DNA of 64,000 nt from Anaerovorax odorimutans DSM 5092 (GTDB lineage: Bacteria > Bacillota > Clostridia > Peptostreptococcales > Anaerovoracaceae). The position numbers and the translations under genes were made by a program. The stretch is from NCBI RefSeq assembly GCF_000426305.1, contig NZ_KE384518.1, forward strand, positions 124,001-188,000, given 5' to 3'. The notes under the pieces were generated by a model that worked only from the letters and a program-made list of their open reading frames with translations, made no database searches and was not told where the DNA came from. Every line of letters begins with the position of its first letter. The first letter of the stretch is position 1. This document shows positions 60,533-64,000 of this stretch, in pieces.

Positions 60533-61618
60533 ATGATTGATAATAAAACTATAATTAAACAATTTATTCAATACTGCCAAAACCAAAGAAGACTTTCAGC
60601 CAGTACTATCAAAGCATATAACTTTGACATTGCCTGCTTCATATCTTTTTTAAAAAAGAGCGAGTCTGAAAATTTCAATTTGACTGATGTAACTAAACCC
60701 ACATTGGAACATTATTTAGATGATATTAATCAAAGACTTGCAGTTAAAACAGTAAAGCGAAGATTTGCATGCCTGCGATCTCTTTATAATTATTTAGAAT
60801 ATGAGGAACTCATTGAAACTTCACCTTTTGACAAATTCCATTTTAATATGAGAGAACCATATAAGCTGAGAGAATCCATGACCTTAGAAGAAGTAAATCA
60901 AATTTTAGCTACTGCCTATAAACAAATGCCACCATCCATTCCTTTGGAAGTAATAGACGCACAAGATAATTATAATAAAACAAATGGCAAAATTACATTC
61001 AGAAATGATGTAAGTCTATCTTCTGAGGAATATATTTGGGTAAGGGATATCGCAATATTGGAATTGTTGTTTGTAGGTGGCGTTAGGGTCAGTGAACTTT
61101 GTGATTTAAAGCTAGAAGATTTCAAATCTGTTCATATGGCTTTGCATGTGCACGGAAAAGGCAATAAGGAAAGGCTTGTATATCTAGAGAATGATGAAGT
61201 AATCATCGCCCTCAATCGTTATTTATATTACAGAATGGCATCGGGAATAAACCTTCCCGGAATATTTATCACTAGGTTTGGCAAGAAGTTATCTTCACAA
61301 GCAGTTAGGAATCTTGTTACTAAATATTCTCATTTAGCAGGAATCAAAAAAAATATTACACCTCATGTTTTCAGACATACGTTTGCCACATTATTATTGG
61401 AGGAAGGTGTTGATATTAAGTACATTCAAGACTTTCTTGGTCATAGTTCCATATCCACTACGCAGATTTATCTGCATACTACTAATAGGAAAAAAAGGAA
61501 AATTATTTCAGAAATGCACCCTCGTCAAAAGCTTTCTTTATCTAAAATTTCTTCTATGGATAATGTCAAATTATCTTCAGAAGGGGACGATAATTTGAGT
61601 AAAATTACAAAAGAATGA
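60533..61618 (+). CDS. Xer-type tyrosine recombinase, copy 2
   Basis: A 361-residue paralogue of the preceding gene, with the same order: 'NQRRLSASTIKAYNFDIACF' in the N-terminal domain and the catalytic Arg ('GGVRVSELCDLKL'), Lys ('HGKGNKERLVYL'), His-x2-Arg ('HVFRHTFATLLLEEG'), His ('LGHSSISTTQIYLHTT') and Tyr. An insert of similar position but different sequence ('YKQMPPSIPLEVIDAQDNYN...') lies ahead of the first arginine. GGAGG is 8 bases upstream of ATG. Its stop is just 41 bases before the S-layer gene, so the two may share a transcript. The pair may act together as a heterodimer like XerC/XerD. Confidence 0.93.
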   Translation: MIDNKTIIKQFIQYCQNQRRLSASTIKAYNFDIACFISFLKKSESENFNLTDVTKPTLEHYLDDINQRLAVKTVKRRFACLRSLYNYLEYEELIETSPFDKFHFNMREPYKLRESMTLEEVNQILATAYKQMPPSIPLEVIDAQDNYNKTNGKITFRNDVSLSSEEYIWVRDIAILELLFVGGVRVSELCDLKLEDFKSVHMALHVHGKGNKERLVYLENDEVIIALNRYLYYRMASGINLPGIFITRFGKKLSSQAVRNLVTKYSHLAGIKKNITPHVFRHTFATLLLEEGVDIKYIQDFLGHSSISTTQIYLHTTNRKKRKIISEMHPRQKLSLSKISSMDNVKLSSEGDDNLSKITKE

Positions 61619-61659
61619 ACCCCTTCGAAGAGTATTACCTTAAAGGAGGAATTTAAAAA

Positions 61660-64000
61660 ATGAGAAAGATACTTTCATTTGTACTAGTATTATCACTAGT
61701 ATTAGGAAGCTTCTCAATGGCATTCGCTGCAGATTCCACTGCTTCAACTGCAGGATTAAGCGATATTGAAGGAATTGCCAATGAAGATGCTATTCAAGTA
61801 AATTATGATCTTGGGATTGTAACGGGTAACCCTGATGGAACTTACCTTCCTGAGAAAGCTGTAACAAGAGCAGAATTTGCTGCATTGATTACAAGAGCAT
61901 TAGCTATTCCTGACAGTGCACTTGCTGGATATAAGAACACAAAGTTTAAAGACACTGTTGGATATGGTTGGGCTGTACCTTACCTAGGTTTCTGTGAATC
62001 AAAGGGTATTATCCTTGGTGATGGTAACGGAAACGCAATGCCGGGAAGAACAATTAACACAAACGAAGCAATGACAATGGCTCTTAGAGCGATTGGTTAC
62101 ACTGCAAACTCAGCAGAGTTAGTAGGAACATGGCCTTCAAACTACGTTACAGTAGCACAGAACAACAGCATGTATGATGATGTTGCTAAGGTTACAAATG
62201 TAGACAAGGCAAATGCTGCACAGATTATCTACAATGCATTAACTGTACAAAAGGTATCTGTAAATTCTGATGGTGAAACAATTGCACTTTGGGATGACTC
62301 TGCAAAGACAGTTCCGGCTAATTTACTTAGCACTGGATTAAATTGTGACTCAGAGGAAGATAAAATCATAACAGGAGCTGACTATGACAGTGCTGTTATG
62401 AATATTACAAAGTATATGGGTGCTTATGGTACTGCATACACAAATGATGACGGTGATATCGTTGCATTTACTGTAGATTCTACTCCTCTTACAGGTTCAT
62501 TTGATGGAGATAAGTTTGAAGCTGATGGTGTAGAATACACTCTTGGAACAAACACATTTACTACACCTAAAGCTATCTCAAATACTGATGCTGTTGATAC
62601 AGCACTATTAACAAAAGCAGGAATCGAAGCTTTCGCAACTGCTTCTGCTGACGATGATGTAACAATCAACGTTGATCTTTCAGGAAAAACAATCAAAGAT
62701 ATCTATTCAGTTGTTGGTTGGACTGCAACTTCTGCAAATGTAGCTGACGATGCTGACGTTGAAGATATTGCTGATGATAATTCTTTATTAGGATATGACT
62801 TCGTAGAAGATGACAATAATGATATTGATACTGCTTCATTCACACTAGTTGGTGTTTCAAACTTAAACAAGATTAAAGAAGATAATGTAGTATATGTATA
62901 TACTGACGCTGATAATGATATCAGAAAGGTTGCAGTAGGTACAGAAATTGTTGAAGGTATTGTAGCAGAAGAAAATACAGGATCAGATGCTTACGTTATT
63001 ATTGATGGCAAGAAGTATGAACAAGCAGAATTTGTAGGCGGATCAGCTTGCGCTGCTGATGCTCTTCCATCACTTGATGACTCTACTAAGTTATCATTAG
63101 ATGCTTATGGCTATGTATATGATGTAGATTCTTCAAGCTCAACTCCTGATAAATTTGCTGTAACAAAAGTATTCGTAACTCCTGCAGGAGTAGACAATGC
63201 AAAAGCTAAGATCTACACTTCTGATGATGCTACAAAAACAGTAACATTTGAAGATTGGAATGCTGAAGACATTGACTTTACAAACAACGTATCTGCCCCA
63301 GCAATTACTGCCGGTGCTTTAATCGGATATGACGTAGATGCTGAAGGTATTGTTGATACTCTTGACCTTACTGCAGTACACCCTGCTTCAGCAGAGTTAC
63401 AAAGTTCAAAGGTATTAAAGATTGGTGCAGGATATCTTGATATCGCAAAAAATGTTGCAGTATTCACATACACAGGTGCGACAAATGCTGCTATTGATTT
63501 ATCAACTACTGAATTAGACGTAGTAAATATTTCTGATATCGATACAGGTGATGTATTCAGTAACGACTTCCAGTATATCTACAATAGTAGTGACAAAGAA
63601 GTAGTTGCAATCTTAGTAAATGACACTTACAATAATGGTGGATCTGATGACATCTTCGCAGTATTAAACAGTGCAACTAAGGTTAAAGACGGAAGTGACA
63701 CAGTTCAAAAACTTGTTGGTTTTGTAGCTGGCAAAGACTATACTAAAAATGCAGACAGCGACAGCGCACTTAGCACAGCAGACTTCAATGCAGTTCCTAC
63801 AATAGCTGCTCTATACAAGATTGAAGAAACAGGTTCAGGCGATGTTAAAACTGCAACATTAGTAGGTGCTCCAAATGGAGATGAAGCTTGCATGTTAGCA
63901 GGCGGAACAAATGGTCTACTTGTTACAGATGTAAATTCTGACAGAACTGTTGTAACTGTAACATCAGGTGGTGTTGAATCTAAATATACAGTAGAAGCTG
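61660..64000 (+). CDS. S-layer protein with N-terminal SLH domains (3' end outside window)
   Basis: The frame is open from ATG 61660 to the end of the window, giving 780 residues without a stop, so the gene is partial. Residues 1-24 are a signal peptide (cleavage after 'MAFA'). About three SLH motifs follow: 'QVNYDLGIVTGNPDGTYLP' with 'VTRAEFAALITRAL', then 'FKDTVGYGWAVPYLGFCESK' with 'INTNEAMTMALRAI', and a third near 'DKANAAQIIYNAL'. These bind secondary cell-wall polymer. The rest is acidic, Asp/Thr/Ala-rich, with almost no basic clusters, as in S-layer arrays. The codons used (GCA/ACA/AAG/TTC) differ from neighbouring genes, fitting very high expression. An AAAGGAGG site lies upstream. 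Confidence 0.92.
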   Translation, partial: MRKILSFVLVLSLVLGSFSMAFAADSTASTAGLSDIEGIANEDAIQVNYDLGIVTGNPDGTYLPEKAVTRAEFAALITRALAIPDSALAGYKNTKFKDTVGYGWAVPYLGFCESKGIILGDGNGNAMPGRTINTNEAMTMALRAIGYTANSAELVGTWPSNYVTVAQNNSMYDDVAKVTNVDKANAAQIIYNALTVQKVSVNSDGETIALWDDSAKTVPANLLSTGLNCDSEEDKIITGADYDSAVMNITKYMGAYGTAYTNDDGDIVAFTVDSTPLTGSFDGDKFEADGVEYTLGTNTFTTPKAISNTDAVDTALLTKAGIEAFATASADDDVTINVDLSGKTIKDIYSVVGWTATSANVADDADVEDIADDNSLLGYDFVEDDNNDIDTASFTLVGVSNLNKIKEDNVVYVYTDADNDIRKVAVGTEIVEGIVAEENTGSDAYVIIDGKKYEQAEFVGGSACAADALPSLDDSTKLSLDAYGYVYDVDSSSSTPDKFAVTKVFVTPAGVDNAKAKIYTSDDATKTVTFEDWNAEDIDFTNNVSAPAITAGALIGYDVDAEGIVDTLDLTAVHPASAELQSSKVLKIGAGYLDIAKNVAVFTYTGATNAAIDLSTTELDVVNISDIDTGDVFSNDFQYIYNSSDKEVVAILVNDTYNNGGSDDIFAVLNSATKVKDGSDTVQKLVGFVAGKDYTKNADSDSALSTADFNAVPTIAALYKIEETGSGDVKTATLVGAPNGDEACMLAGGTNGLLVTDVNSDRTVVTVTSGGVESKYTVEA

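Noticed and set aside
62424-63473. Minus-strand frames opposite the S-layer gene
   Set aside because: They are antisense shadows produced by the gene's codon bias; Ser/Ala/Val-rich and without ribosome sites.

Overview
The window is about 64 kb of low-GC DNA from what looks like an anaerobic, fermentative, Gram-positive bacterium of the Clostridia. Pointers are AT-rich intergenic DNA, a CIRCE/HrcA operator, 3-hydroxybutyryl-CoA dehydrogenase, RpmE of the zinc-cysteine type, LytR-CpsA-Psr proteins and an SLH-domain S-layer protein. A Tissierellales/Sedimentibacter-like relative is my guess; no rRNA is present to test it.

1-11.3 kb holds miscellaneous metabolism and stress genes: a possible LysR-family tail, a lone NAD(P)H-hydrate epimerase domain, a mismatch-type DNA glycosylase, crcB with a Crp/Fnr regulator, and divergent from these a four-module CoA-disulfide reductase-rhodanese-TusA-DsrE fusion. 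Then come htpG under CIRCE control, a 54-aa zinc-ribbon protein and a phosphohexomutase. 11.3-12.1 kb is a HigBA-like toxin-antitoxin module with a palindrome inside its promoter. 12.2-31 kb is mostly housekeeping on the minus strand: rplM-rpsI with a structured leader, a MacB-like ABC system with a secreted partner, prfA-ywlC-rpiB-upp-tyrS, rho-DUF1385-prmC-rpmE, two LCP proteins and hbd.

31-61 kb is a surface-glycan region. pgi (with a triplicated 3' end) and a PglF/CapD-type dehydratase lie first. Next are a small secreted protein opposite an XRE-sigma-antisigma operon, a TolC-like exported protein and an O-antigen-ligase-like protein. A minus-strand operon of about 16 kb (57.9 to 41.3 kb) then encodes a MurJ-type flippase, a near-complete CMP-legionaminic acid pathway (LegB, PtmE-like, LegH-like, LegI, LegG, LegF), an N-acetyl-sugar amidotransferase, a likely glycosyltransferase, the UDP-L-FucNAc pathway (FnlA, FnlB, FnlC), a GT4 glycosyltransferase, a PglC-like initiating phosphoglycosyltransferase, a PglD-like acetyltransferase and a LegC/PglE aminotransferase. 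With the upstream dehydratase this is enough to propose a lipid-linked oligosaccharide starting with di-N-acetylbacillosamine and containing L-FucNAc and a legionaminic acid derivative. A MntA-HepT-like toxin-antitoxin pair precedes the flippase.

59.3-64 kb has two tandem, intact Xer-type tyrosine recombinases, 41 bases behind which starts an SLH-domain S-layer protein gene that runs off the end of the window. Recombinases, S-layer gene and glycan operon side by side suggest a cell-surface variation and glycosylation locus. This arrangement is the most interesting feature here, but the switching role is inference.
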